Shown here in pieces: positions 33,674 through 44,982 of a stretch of 64,000 nucleotides of DNA. The position numbers and the translations under genes are program-made. Below the pieces are notes generated by a model. That model ran no database searches and was not told the DNA's origin. It worked only from the letters and a program-made list of their open reading frames with translations. Within the stretch, counting starts at the first letter, position 1; every line of letters starts with the position of its first letter. Location of the stretch: the NCBI GenBank assembly GCA_947069175.1, contig CAMTDV010000013.1, positions 15,109,001-15,173,000 on the forward strand, read 5' to 3'. This DNA comes from Scalesia atractyloides. Taxonomy: Eukaryota; Streptophyta; Magnoliopsida; Asterales; Asteraceae.

Positions 33674-35620
33674 ATGGCCTCTCAGAGAAAAGCTACTCCA
33701 AGTGCCATGCCGACGGGTACCTCATCACAAACCAGTGCATCGTTGCCTTCTATTCCCCCTACATTCTAGAAGAATGTTGAAAACGCTCAGAAGAAGACAT
33801 CATCCGTCTTCACAGGATCAAAAGCTCCTATTGTTTCTTCTTCTACAACTACTAATAATGATATTTCTGTTTTGATTTTGCAGATGAAAGCTTACATGGA
33901 GCAACAAGACAAAACCAACCAGAGTATCCTTCGTGAAATTTATGAAATCAAGAAGCAGAAGAGACCAGCAGAAGATCGATCCCCACTGATGCCTAGGTTG
34001 TTGGATTTTGCTACTCCATCATCAACAATCCAACATTCTAAAGGATCCAATGTCCAGTTTCAAGAATCCTCGAACCTCCAGCATGGATCGCTAGCAGTGA
34101 CGCAGCCTCAAGGATCCTACTTCCAACCTCAAGGATCCTCTATCCTTCGGCGAGGATCACTGGAGACCACTAAGCCTCAAGGATTCTTCTACGAACCTAG
34201 AGGATCATAGGGAATGTACCAGCCCCAAGGATCCTACATTCAACATCAAGGATCCTAAGCTCGGATTCAAGGATCCAGGGAGTATCCATCAAGGCCTTCA
34301 GCACCAATGTAACCTGGATCCAACATCTTTCAGGATCAAGGATCCTCAAGGAGTCAATCACTTAGAAATTCTGAAATCCATGAAGGGGATTTTATCCCCA
34401 TGCAGATCATCGCTTCTTATGGCCCTACTATTGCACCGGACATGTCTTATCCTAGATACACTTCTAGGATACCAACTTCAAACCAATCGGGAGGTAATAA
34501 TTTTATTACATCTTTTTATATTAATTGTATTTACATGTAGGGTGCATGGATCAATCAAGCCATGGCTAGGGAGTTGCAGAAACTCAAGGACATGATATCC
34601 AGTGTCCTAGGAGTGGTTAAACCCATTCCTGAGATTTCAGATATGAGTCACAGAATATCTCGCTTTGCACCTCCCTTATGCAATGCTGAGATACCAAAGC
34701 GTTTCCAAACCCTTAATATGAAGTTATACGACGGTACCACTGATCCAGAAGAGCATGTGACTCAGTACAGAGAAAGGATGGAGATCAATCCCATCCCTGA
34801 AAGGTTGAAAGAAGCTTGTTTGTGCAAGGGCTTTGGATCCACACTTACTGGATCAGCGTTAAAATGGCTGCTAAGTCTTCCTCTCTACTCTATAACTTCA
34901 TTTTTTCACTTGGTTAACTTATTTAATAATCAGTTTTCTTGTTTTAGAACCTTTGAAAGATTAACTAGTAACTTATATAGGATCACCCAATCTCGTGATG
35001 AATCACTTAGAGATTATGTTACTAAATTTGGTAGAAAATCATTGGAAATCCCAACTTTAGACATTGCCACTGCTGTGGAGGCGTTTAAAATGAGATTACA
35101 AAAAGATTCTCCTTTCTATGATGATCTTTTTATGACACCTTGCGGGAACTTAGATGAAGTAAGGAACAGGGCCCTGAGGTTCATCCGACTAGAGGATGAC
35201 AAAAGGATCCAAGACAAGTTATCTGGATCATCAAAATAGGAGAAGCAAGGATTTTTCTACAAGAACAATCGATCCAAGCAATACTTCAAGCATGACAATC
35301 AAAATGTTTATTCAGTTGAACAAGAGGAAGATGAGGAGGAATATCCTCATATGCTGACAATAGTGAATTAATCCTTGCTTACAGAACCTAAGTGAAAAGG
35401 CTAGATGGCCCAAGAAGTATGAAAAGTCTACATCAAACAAGGATAAATCAAAGTGGTGTGCATACCACGAAGACTTCGGTCACCTTACCGATGAATGCAA
35501 TGCACTCAAAAAGGAGATAGGTTACCTACTCAGCAAATGTTACTTGAAAGAGCTTCTTGGATGGAAGAAATCAAGGATCTAGGATCCTAAAAAAGTACCC
35601 GAAAGAGCTCCTACACCACC
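33674..35620 (+). pseudogene. gag of the Tat-lineage element (broken)
   Basis: An ATG at 33,674 opens a Ser/Thr-rich N-terminus that is soon interrupted by stops. 33,872-34,210 is an open Gln/Pro/Gly/Ser segment built on repeated CAAGGATCC words (Q-P-Q-G-S units). The capsid-like core is intact at 34,562-35,239 (225 aa): MKLYDGTTDPEEHVTQY, then a region ending FRTFERLTSNLYRITQSRDE and SLRDYVTKF, the retrotrans_gag signature. A knuckle-like WCAYHEDFGHLTDEC (C-x2-H-x4-H-x4-C) follows near 35,457-35,500 in a different frame. Frame changes and stops make it non-functional. Confidence 0.8.
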
Positions 35621-35665
35621 TGCAGACGCTCAAATCATTAACTTCATTTCCGGAGGCTCAGATAT

Positions 35666-36196
35666 ATGTGGAACCTCATTCTCTACAGCAAAAAAAGGGA
35701 CACTAAGGAAACCAAGCTAGAAAACGGAGATAGGCCTGTTCGAACCTCCACCCTGACTCAACAGAAAATCATATCCTTTGATGAAGATGACCGTGTTGAT
35801 ATACGGGATCCTTATCATGATGGCTTAGTTATTACTTTATTTATATCTAACCACTTTATTCGCGAGATCCTTATTGATGGAGGGAGCTCCGTAAACATTA
35901 TTCAACTAGATGTCCTCAAAAGAATGAACATCCCACAGACAAAGATAGTTCCGAGATCGTCTGTCCTTGTAGGATTCAGTGGTGAGACAAAGAACACGCT
36001 GGGGGACATCAAACTCCCAATCTACTTTGAGGGGGTAAATTCTGTACAAAAATTATGTGTCATTGATTGTTTGTCCTGTTGCAATGTGATTCTTGGCAGG
36101 CCTTGGATACACGATATGAAAGTTGTTCCCTCTATTTATCATCAATGTGTCAAGCTACCGACACCTTGGTGGGTAGTGAAGATAGAAAGTGATTAA
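35666..36196 (+). pseudogene. Aspartic protease region of the Tat-lineage element
   Basis: A 176-residue open frame with the retroviral-type protease core ILIDGGSSVNII (here D-G-G instead of D-T/S-G, a variant common in this plant lineage). Downstream come SSVLVGFSGETKNTLGDI and a closing hydrophobic CNVILGRPWIHDM. It follows gag as expected. Thirty bases after the stop the solo LTR copy A begins, separating it from reverse transcriptase. Confidence 0.8.
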
Positions 36197-36220
36197 CAAG
36201 AGGCAAAGAACTGTTAAACC

Positions 36221-36225
36221 TCTTC
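36221..36225. repeat. Target-site duplication, left (tcttc)
   Basis: Five bases directly before solo LTR copy A, repeated exactly after it at 38,796-38,800. Confidence 0.85.
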
Positions 36226-36412
36226 TGTAACATCCGTCAAAAACGGATTTACCAAACCCGCTCCGTTTATCAACCGAACAGTCAGTTAAAATTTTCGTTG
36301 TGAATTAAATGCCCAAAATAATTTTAAACGATACGTAATCAATTATTATGCGGGGATATATAATTAGTTTTTGAAAAACTGTCAAAAATAACAAAATAAA
36401 AATGTTTTACTC

Positions 36413-36487
36413 ATGCCGGGTTTCGAACTCGGGTCTGTAACCGGCTCAACAACAACTTATCACTCAGCAAATCAACCGCTCCGCCGC
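36413..36487 (-). other. tRNA-like module antisense to LTR copy A
   Basis: On the minus strand this reads a GCGGCGGAGCGGTTG head, a loose middle, then CCCGAGTTCGAAACCCGGC, a strong T-arm/B-box. Counterpart of 14,404-14,483 in copy B, in the same relative place and orientation. Confidence 0.55.
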
Positions 36488-37200
36488 TTTGATTTTGTGT
36501 TAATAACAAGAAACAATTAATTCAAATATTCAAGTTCGGAAGTCAAATTCATCAATTTGCGCCCAATTAGCAGTCGTCGGAAATCCCGACGACTTCGCCG
36601 TTATTATACGTTTCCGCTCAATTTAACCGAAGACTTAACTCTCTCAACGGTTATAACCGACGTCTGAACCCACGACATCAGCCATAACCGCCGGAGAACG
36701 GCTGACTTCGAATTGAGACCAAATTCAGACCCCATACATCTCGATACTACCCTATAAATTCACCCACAACTCGCCAGAAACCTTTCACACTCAAATCGCA
36801 CCCTTTCTCGGCGAAAACTCACTCGCCGGAAATATTTATTACGTCGCCGGAAAACCGAGTTTTTAATCTCTGAGCTTCACTGAACCCCCTAAACTTATAC
36901 CGAAGTCACCCACACCCTTTGTAAGCTTTCTGAAGATTCTCTTCTTCAAGACACTCGTCGCCGGAAGAGCTTGCTGTCGCCGGAGTTCTGCCGGAAAACA
37001 GAGGAGAACCAGTCGGTACTTTTCACGCCTAAATTCCTTTCTTCTTACTTTTATCTCGTCTGTAATTGATCATTAAACGCTAAAGAAAACTGAATCCACA
37101 CTTCGAATCAGTCAGTCGTCACTTCCGGTGAAAACCAGTGAAGAAGACGAAGTTTCGGTAATAGTTAAGTATAATTAAAATCCAGTTATTTACCGGGTTA

Positions 37201-37604
37201 GACACACAGTCCAGCGGTGGACTGTGTGCACTTTGAAGCTAAGGTCTCGAGTTCGAGTATTGTCCCTCACACGCTGCCTTAATAAAAATTCATTTTTCCG
37301 CAAAACTGAACCGGATTGATTTAGATATATGTTAAGTATATTGATAACCGAGTTTATAACCAAGTGAGACACACAGTCCAGCGGTGGACTGTGTGTCCGC
37401 TAACCCACAGGTCCCGGGTTCGAGACCTGTGGAGCGCACCGGTTCTCGGGATTTAATTCATTTTTAAAATAAAGGATTTCTGTTTAAAATCTAATTAATA
37501 TATATATATAATTAAAATCGGATATATGACGGGTTAGACACGTAGCTCAGTTGGTGCGTGCACGCGTACGGGAGGTCTCGGGTTCGAGCCTCACCCAGCG
37601 CACA
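37201..37604 (+). other. Three tRNA-like modules, LTR copy A
   Basis: Modules start at 37,201, 37,366 and 37,536 (spacing 165-170 bp). The first two carry the hairpin ACACACAGTCCA-gcgg-TGGACTGTGTGT (12-bp arms in the second) and then a GTTCGAG motif. The second also has a 9-bp stem (CCACAGGTC/GACCTGTGG) holding GGGTTCGA. The third has A-box TAGCTCAGTTGG and B-box GGTTCGAGCC. The order and spacing match copy B, which argues for a shared ancestral structure. They are not full cloverleafs. Confidence 0.7.
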
Positions 37605-38095
37605 ACAATATGCCTTCGAACCGGTCAACGGTCAGTCAAAGTCAACGGTCAAAGTCAACTGTAGCAAAAATCAAATATTTTTTTTATTATTTTTATTTAA
37701 TTATTTTAATAAAAAAATCAATTAAAAATACTTAAAAATAACATTTTTAAGGTTAGAAAATAGCCTCAAACTCACAAAAATACACCCAACAATCCTACTA
37801 AAATAGATTAATAAAATCCGCTTGCTTACCGAACCAAAATGCTATTTATATAGGTTAATTTCACTCGTGGTTAAAACCACTTCGCGTGCACTCAACATCA
37901 TCAACCGAACGCACCCAATATGAGTGAATTCTTACAAATTCCCCTTTTTATTCATGTTTTGGGGTGTATCATGTGTCGCTTAAACTAATTCTCTTATGCA
38001 AACTCGTGCTATACCATTATATGATCTAAGCTAGAATGTAACTATTGTTGGTTGTGATGTATTACATATTGTCAAAGTTGTATGCAAATTATTTA

Positions 38096-38400
38096 GGCCC
38101 ATCAGTTCCTCGTGGGAGACGAGTTGAACAACGCGTGCCTTAAAACTCATTCATTAGGCCCATCAGTTCGTAAGAACAACGCGTGCCTCAAAACTCATGC
38201 ATTAGGCCCATCAGTTCGTAAGAACAACGCGTGCCTCAAAACTCATTCATTAGGCCCATCAGTTCGTAAGAACAACGCGTGCCTCAAAACTCATTCATTA
38301 GGCCCATCAGTTCGTGGAACAACGCGTGCCTCAAAACTCATTCATTAGGCCCATCAGTTCCTCGTGGGAGACGAGTCGAACAACGCGTGCCTCAAAACAA
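38096..38400. repeat. Minisatellite in LTR copy A (about 48 bp x 6)
   Basis: Units of aacaacgcgtgcctcaaaac...ttaggcccatcagttcg start near 38,128, 38,174, 38,222, 38,270, 38,317 and 38,378. The outer ones carry an extra ctcgtgggagacgag. A repetitive peptide frame across it is not a gene. Confidence 0.9.
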
Positions 38401-39109
38401 TCATTTGGTGTATGTGTGTTCAATATTCAATATTATGTGTTGTGTGAATAAATTTACATCTACATTTACTCATATGTGGTATGCACATTATTTATAATCA
38501 ATTGGATAAACTTGTTCAAATGTTTTTCCATAGGATTCACTCGCCAACATTATGTTGATCCAAAAACCTTTTTACACATGATACAGGTGAACAGGTTGAA
38601 GCAAGGAAAACATAGGATATGCCTTAGAAGAGAACCAAGAAGCTTAGACTGATAGTTAGAACATGTTGTATCATTTATTGTAGATTTTCATTAAATTGTA
38701 TTAATGAATATGAAACGTATAATAAATGTCATGAGCTTTGATGATAACCCAATCATGCCCCGGTCACCTTTTCCGTTGCGGGTCGGGGTGTGACATCTTC
38801 TATGAAACCGACATCACAACCAAGAGCAGCATAGCAATTAAAGTATCCTCAAAGGGATGTCCTGGAGGCAGCCGAATAAGACATCAAAGATGTAATGTTG
38901 GATCCCAAGGATCCTGAAATCAGAGTCTACGTAGGATCCAGGATCCTTGATAGTATATAGCAGGATCTAGTATCCTTCCTAAAAAGAAGAAAATCTACCT
39001 TTGCTTGGAAACACGAGGATATGACAGGTATATCTAAATAATATTATAACACATAAACTTGGAATTGATAAATCTTTCAGGACAATCCATCAAAAAGGAA
39101 GAAAATTTG

Positions 39110-40038
39110 CTATTGAGAGTAACCTGATCATCCAATAAGGAGGTAGACAAACTCTTGAAGACATATATGATTAGAGAAGCTAAGTATCCAAGATGGTTAG
39201 CCAATGTAGTGGTAGTTCAAAAGAAAAATGGACAATGGAGGGTATGTGTTCACTTTACAGATTTAAATAAGGCATGCCCCTAATGATCCTTTCCCATTAC
39301 CACACATTGATTCCATGGTGGATGCAATAACTATCATGAATTGCTAACCTTTATGGACACTTCCTCTGTATTTCAACAAATTCAGATGGAACCATCTGAC
39401 CAAGAGGATACAACATTTATGACTTCTACTGGCATATATTGTTATATTGCAATGCCTTTTGGACTAAGAAATGCAGGTTCACCTACCAAAGACTGATCAA
39501 CATGATATTCAAAGAGCAGATTGGAGACACTATGGAAGTGTATATAGATGATATGGTGGTCAAGTCCAAGAGAGCAGAGAATCATCTCAAGGATCTGAAT
39601 TGACATTCAATATCCTTGACCAATACAACATGAAACTAAATCCTTCAAAGTGTCATTTTGGTCTTAAAGTTGGGAAATTCCTAGGATATATGGTGACTAA
39701 GAGGGGGATCGAAGCAAGCCCTGAGCAGATTAAGGCGATCGTGAATATAAAATCCACTGCCAATGTCAAGGACATCCAAAGATTGTCAGGAAGGATTGCG
39801 GCCCCTAAACATATTCATTTCAAAGTCTTTAGAGAAATGCAAGGATTTTTATGATATCCTGAGGAAGAATAAGAAAATTGAGTGGACTGAGAAGCATGAA
39901 GCTGCACTCAAGGCTCTTAAGAATTATCTATCCTCAACACCAGCTCTGATGAAATCAGAGGATGGTGAGCCATTGTCCTTGTACTTAGTTGTCTCAGGTA
40001 AAGCAGTATGCACTGTGTTACTTAAGGATCATGAAGGC
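39110..40038 (+). pseudogene. Reverse transcriptase and first RNase H start, Tat-lineage element
   Basis: Pieces in three frames give the reverse transcriptase order: YPRWLANVVVVQKKNGQWRV, then a MDTSSVFQQIQM palm piece, MPFGLRNAG, the catalytic EVYIDDMVVKSK (about 39,535-39,565), then LNPSKCHFGLKVGKFLGYMV. The connection/RNase H start follows (IEWTEKHEAALKALKN, LYLVVSGKAV). The usual Asp of the first palm strand is disturbed, and there are several frameshifts, so it is dead. It stops at HEG, where another insertion begins. Confidence 0.85.
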
Positions 40039-41262
40039 TGAAGGAACACTAGTTGAACTAGGGAAATCTGAAGAGATGTAAGTTACAACCAGGGTGTATC
40101 TGCGTAGAAGGTTGCCCTTTCAGTTCACTCTTTGATGGAACTCACTCAAGCCGATCTGCAAAACTAGCAACGTCGTTAGTCTCACCATGGGGAAAAGAGT
40201 GGTTTTCTCCGTGACCACACTCCAGCGTGAGAATAAGTATTTGTGGATAGTCAATAAGGTAGCAAGTAATTGCAAGTATTGGTATAAGCGTAAGCTTATG
40301 TGTGTTAAAGCGTGTTTTTTACCTGGAGATCCGATACTTATTTATAGCCGAAAAAGGTATGTTCAGGAGAAGCGCTGGTGGGCCTTGGGCCCGGCCCATA
40401 CAGCCAGAGACATCCTTTCTGTCCCTCTGGTCAGACATTAAATGCTCTCTGCAGGGGAATTAATGTCCTCCGTCAGGAGATGTGCTTTGTCGGATGTTGA
40501 GTGGTGCCACGTGTAAAGGCAACCGTCTCTGGTGTCAGGCCTCTTGCCAGCCAAAAGTGGAGAAGGTGGAACAGTCGCTGGCAGAGACGTGGTTGGTGTA
40601 TGGCCTGACATCTGCATCACTGGTCATGGACACTGTCACACGCAACCTGCCGAGTAACCTTTGGTCACAGTTCTGCCACTTTGTACCCTTGGGTATGGTC
40701 AACACCTCTTGGTGCTTACCCCTTCGCGAGGTTGTCAGGGTTTTTCCCGCCAGCGCAGGGTGTCAGGGGTATATCCTTTTGTCCTAAGACTATGAGGCGT
40801 TTCTCATGTGTGTCTTGTCCTTGCAAAGTTTTGGGATTCGCAGCTCAGAGGAATGTTGTGCTGCACAGGGTCTAGTAACCTGCACGAGTAAGTCTAACTT
40901 GCCGTTGTGGGAGTACAAAAGGCTCGTTGTGTGACTTGTATAATTTTAGTCTAACTTTCCGTTGCGCTGAATGCACAAGGCTCGTTGTGTGTCTTAATTG
41001 TATTGGTCTAATTCACCGTTGCCCTGAGTCAAGGCTCATTGTACGACCTATTGTTGTTGGTCTAATTCACCATTGCGCTGAGTGCGCAAGGTTCATTGTA
41101 CGACCTATTGATGTTGGTCTAATTCACCGTTGCGCTGAGTGCGCAAGCTCATTGTATGACCTATATTGTTGAAAGACACGCACCGTTGCATGTTGGCATG
41201 CAAGATTATCCTTGTGAAATGTAGTCAAGGGTATGGTTATTTGGGACCATACCTCCTCGAAA
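40039..41262. mobile_element. Insertion inside the RNase H region (about 1.2 kb)
   Basis: RNase H reads ...LLKDHEG up to 40,038 and resumes QQHPVYYISKSL at about 41,263. Flanking words gaaggc/gaaagc could be a worn target duplication. The insert has higher GC, no protein motif, and ends in a five-unit tandem repeat. It starts with TG but does not end in CA, so it is not clearly a solo LTR. Identity unknown. Confidence 0.55.
40885..41170. repeat. Five-unit tandem repeat (about 57 bp)
   Basis: Units ggtctaattcaccgttgcgc...aaggctcattgtacgacc, with increasing divergence to the left. Confidence 0.85.
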
Positions 41263-42131
41263 GCCAACAACATCCGGTATATTATATAAGTAAAAGCCTT
41301 ATTGATGCTGAAGCCAGGTACTCTCATTTAGAGAAATTAATTCTTGCATTGATTATGGCTTTCACTAAACTTAGACATTATTTTGAAACACATACAATTA
41401 TTGTAAAAACTAACTTTCCTACTAAGAATGTTCTCAGGAAACCTGAAATGTCAGGAAGAATGGTAAAGTGTGCAGTCAAACTTAGTGCATATAACATTAA
41501 GTATGAACCCAGGACTGCCATCAAGTCTCAAGCTTTGGCAGACTTTGTGGCTGATTTCAGTAGTGATCTACAAAGGGAAACTGAATTAAAGGTTCAACAG
41601 CTTGAGGAGACCAAGGATCCTTGGACACTCTTCACAGATGGAACATCAAACGTAAAGGGAACTAGACTAGGCATACCACTAAAATCGTCACAGGGGGACA
41701 TAATACCCCAATCCATCGCTTGTGAGTTTCAGACACTTAACAATGAAGCAGAATATAAGGCCTTAATAGCAGGTTTGCAGTTAGCTAAACAGATGAGGAT
41801 CGTGTATCTTCAAGTATATGTAGACTCATTGCTAATTACTAACTATTACAATGACTCATATGCTGTGAAGGGTGAGAAATTAATCAAATATTTAGAAATT
41901 GTTAAAAAAACTAGCAAATGCTTTCGATTTTTTAGTATAACGCAGGTACCTAGAAAAGAAAATGTTGAGGCAGATGCGTTGACAAACCTAGGATCATTCT
42001 TAATGATACCAGAATACGTGAGGATACCTATCATCCAGATTCTTTTTCTTGCAATCGAGGAATGTAGGTCCCTTAATCCTATGGATCTTTCACTGAATTG
42101 TTTATCTAATTTAGAGTGCGGAATCCAATAG
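41263..42131 (+). pseudogene. Dual RNase H of the Tat-lineage element
   Basis: One open frame holds the end of the retroviral-type RNase H (RYSHLEKLILALIMAFTKLR, then LRKPEMSGRM and IKSQALADFVADF). It is followed by a second, plant-type RNase H: PWTLFTDGTSNVKG, TLNNEAEYKALIAGLQLAK, VYVDSLLI and PRKENVEADALTNLGS supply the Asp/Glu/Asp/Asp set. Carrying two RNases H is the mark of the Tat lineage of Ty3/gypsy. The frame ends at 42,131. Integrase and the 3' LTR are absent, so the element is truncated here. Confidence 0.85.
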
Positions 42132-42138
42132 ATCAAAT

Positions 42139-42561
42139 TGCTACAAGAAAGGTGTAGAAGCAGATTAAACTAAAATTGAACAAACTGACCTTTATTGGTT
42201 ATTCAAACTAGCAGTTTAACAATCAACCTAAGATCCTAGCACTCACAAATTCGTCCACCACACTTAAACGAATTATCTCTCTCTCTAAACTCTCTGTAAA
42301 CTGATTTCAAGTGCTTAACCCTAACCCTAATGCAAAGCTTTGTTTATATAACACAAGGCATGTATATTGGGCTGGTTTCACACATGCCTACGAATTGGAC
42401 ATTCCCAATTCGCCTACCATTCCCCCAATGTGGGTTTGGTTTCGCCCAATCACTATTAACTCACTATTACAAAGCTAAAATCGCTAACCGTTATCGTTCC
42501 ACTAATTACAAGATATCCAAAGACCTAAATCTAAAAGTTGTCACAAACATGCACCAACAGA
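42139..42561 (-). mobile_element. Possible LTR fragment at the Tat breakpoint
   Basis: Minus strand: starts TGTTGGTGCATG, has a TATA-like ttatataaac near 42,330-42,345, and ends ...CTTTCTTGTAGCA, so TG...CA. The flanks do not share a target duplication. It begins only eight bases after the Tat frame ends, so its arrival may have removed the rest of that element. Confidence 0.4.
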
Positions 42562-42654
42562 CCCCCCTTGACAATAGCTTCATAAAACAACTTTGTCTTC
42601 AATCATCTTGCATTGTTCATGTAATCTTTCCATCGTCTTTGCATTCTTCATAAA

Positions 42655-42835
42655 ATGATCTTGTAGGGTAATTTTGTAGAATATCATAATTATTCTACAA
42701 ATGATCTTGTAGAGTAATTTTGAATGTTGTTTGATAAACTTGCAGAGTAATTTTGATACACTTGTAGAGTAATTTTGATAATTAGTCTACAAATGATCTT
42801 GTAGGGTAATTTTGATCCTGTAGGGTAATTAAGAG
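42655..42835. repeat. Short tandem repeat (gatcttgtagggtaatttt)
   Basis: Six irregular copies of a ttgtagNgtaattttga unit. Confidence 0.8.
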
Positions 42836-42839
42836 TAAA

Positions 42840-43572
42840 ATATACAACACACGTTTTTCTTTTTTACTTTTTCATGTTTTTCGTACGTTTTGTACGATAA
42901 GGCTATTTGTATAGGATCTTTACCCTAATATTCGCCTTCGAGTTTCCAGACGTGTACATTGTATGAAAATCTTATTAACGAATTTTGAGATATATAGACT
43001 TGTGGATGGTCATCATATAGTTGTTTTTAAGTAGGTTGATTCAACAATGTAATATGAGTTACCCTTAATATATAATCGGTTTAAATAGATTAGTAGGAGA
43101 ACCTCACGTTTAAGTGATACATGAAAAAATAGAGAGAAAAGTAATAAAGCCGTATTTACCCACTATCAATTTGCAAATTTCTTTTATTTCTACTTTTTAC
43201 TATTCAATTTTTACTTCTTTGTATAGCTTTAGTGCAAGTTGGTCAAGCTTTAATTTGGTTGCCATCTTCTCATCTCATTTTCTCTATTAGTTCTCTCGTT
43301 CCTTTTGATAGAAGTGAATAAACTTCATAGAATGTTTAGCGTTTTGGTATAAATTTTACGAGTTAACATGATATAACCTGCATGTGTTATGTTTATTTTT
43401 TCCGATTTAGCAGCCCCGTCCGGTCCCAACACGTGGACCATTAGTCGAGTTAGTTATTATTTTTTATGTTTTACGTTTTAGTTAATTTTTATGATTAACA
43501 CCACGTGACACGTCTTTTAAATTTTACTTTGTGTATGATTGACCGGTCGCTTGTGGGTCAAAAATACTAGGC

Positions 43573-43573
<1 letters not shown>
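42840..43573. other. Intergenic, no gene seen
   Basis: AT-rich spacer without frames or clear repeats. Confidence 0.5.
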
Positions 43574-43607
<34 letters not shown>

Positions 43608-43608
43608 A
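43574..43608. repeat. (ATT)n microsatellite
   Basis: About ten ATT units. Confidence 0.95.
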
Positions 43609-43809
43609 TACAAGATTCTATGAACGCAGCCGTCAAGCCCGTGGGTCAACGGGCCCAAAAATAATCCATTGCCATAAAATAATCCAAGGTGGCCGGCAAC
43701 AACCAGTTAAAGTACACCCACCCGGCGCACGTTAGACCAACACAGTCTCATTTCAAATTCTCCCATCCGGCACGAACAAACGTGACAACCTTACGTAACA
43801 ACCGGCCCC

Positions 43810-43990
43810 ACCACTAACATTTTCAAATTTAAAAAACACTCCAAATCATAGATACCATTTTGTAACATTCTTATTTTTCAAGGGACCTGATTTGCAATAA
43901 AAGAAAACTAGATCATCTTAACCAAAAACCAAATTGAGTTGTGGAGAGAAAAATTAGAAGGTTGTAGATGTAGCGAGAGAGATATATGCA
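43810..43990 (+). promoter_or_regulatory. Duplicate of the AUG6 promoter/5' UTR without coding sequence
   Basis: It aligns with 44,815-45,010 directly upstream of AUG6: shared acattttcaaatttaaaa..cactccaaa, the exact caagggacctgatttg, tcttaaccaaaaaccaaat and gtagatgtag.gagagaga. The homology ends before the start codon. Roughly 1 kb separates the copies. It may be a dead duplicate or an alternative upstream transcription start. Confidence 0.7.
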
Positions 43991-44649
43991 TGTGGTAGTG
44001 TAGTGTTCGTGTGATACATTGAGAAATATGGATACTAGTAATTATATAACATATTAGTTATTATTTTTTTAATTTTTTAAAAAGCCATAGTTCTATCATA
44101 TTTAAATTAAAGATAAAAAATGGTTTTTGTGGTGTAATTTAAAAAAAAACTAATACATAAAAAGTTGCGACATTTTAAAAATCATGAGTATTGATTTAAA
44201 AGTAGACAATGTTGTAATTATTTAAATTTTATTTTTTTTGTGTTCTTTATATGTAGTATGAAGTTAATTGGGAAACACTAAAAAAATAGGCAACTGAGGA
44301 ATAATGTATTTAATAAGTTAAATGTATCTTAAAAATTCAACTTAACATGTTAAAAATCATTTTTTTAAGTTTCGTCGCTTTTGCATGTGAATATATATTG
44401 AAGCTAATCCAGTAAAAAATCATTTTTTGTAATTTTCTTAACATTTTATGAACTATTTTTTAAACATTTTTTATATTTTTAGTTTTTGATTTTTTTATTA
44501 AAAATGATTCTACATGTGTATAAAGAAAAACGCTGAAAATAATTTTAAAAAATTTAATTTTTACATGTTAATTTGAATTTTTAACGTATTATATGCATGG
44601 TTCCTTGGTTTCTTAGTTTTCTAATGTTTCATGATGAACTCCCCCTATA

Positions 44650-44790
44650 TGTAGTTTATATACTTTTTTTGTTTCATATGTTAATATTAAAAAATACACA
44701 ATAAAAATAAACGTTTTATTATTTTTAATTGAAGTATGGCATTGCTAGAGCGTTTTTTATTAAAAAATTAACATGTTACGTGATTATAAC
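44650..44790. repeat. Dispersed AT-rich repeat (second copy of 21.1 kb)
   Basis: Matches 21,090-21,250, ending ttaacatgttacgtgattata. It sits just before the AUG6 promoter copy. Confidence 0.5.
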
Positions 44791-44955
44791 GGTCTCAGTG
44801 TTTGCTGCCGCATCAGACTCCAACCACAAACACTTTCAAATTTCAAAAGCACTCCAAACCACAGGACCACTCTGCACCATTCTTCGTTCTCAAGGGACCT
44901 GATTTGTAACAAAACAAACTTAAATCTTCTTAACCAAAAAACCAAATCGAAACAA

Positions 44956-44982
44956 AGAGAGAGAGAGAGAGAGAGAGAGAGG
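44956..44982 (+). promoter_or_regulatory. (GA)n tract in the AUG6 5' UTR/promoter
   Basis: About 13 perfect GA units 105 bp before the start codon. GA-rich tracts are common core-promoter/5' UTR features in plants. The upstream duplicate at 43.9 kb has only a short gagaga. Confidence 0.8.

Larger units (their letters stand above)
36226..38795 (+). mobile_element. Solo LTR, copy A (2,570 bp), inserted in the Tat element
   Basis: It begins TGTAACATCCGTC and ends GGGTCGGGGTGTGACA, with the perfect duplication tcttc on both sides. Homologous to 11,998-14,669 in the opposite orientation. A TATA-like cctataaattc lies at 36,760-36,771. It contains four tRNA-like modules, a 48-bp minisatellite near its 3' part and no protein frame. 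Removing it rejoins the Tat element between protease and reverse transcriptase, so it inserted after that element. Confidence 0.9.

Noticed and set aside
38112..38348. Repetitive peptide ORF
   Set aside because: It is simply the translation of the minisatellite, whose unit length happens to be a multiple of three.
38096..38400. CRISPR-like array of 48-bp repeats
   Set aside because: Units are directly abutting with no unique spacers, and the window is plant nuclear DNA; it is a minisatellite inside an LTR.
40187..40875. Several overlapping ORFs (e.g. 40,482-40,787)
   Set aside because: They fall in the GC-richer insert within RNase H and show no protein pattern in any frame.
42139..42561. 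Confident solo LTR call
   Set aside because: TG/CA ends and a TATA-like site exist, but the flanking pentamers do not match, so it is kept only as a possible LTR fragment.
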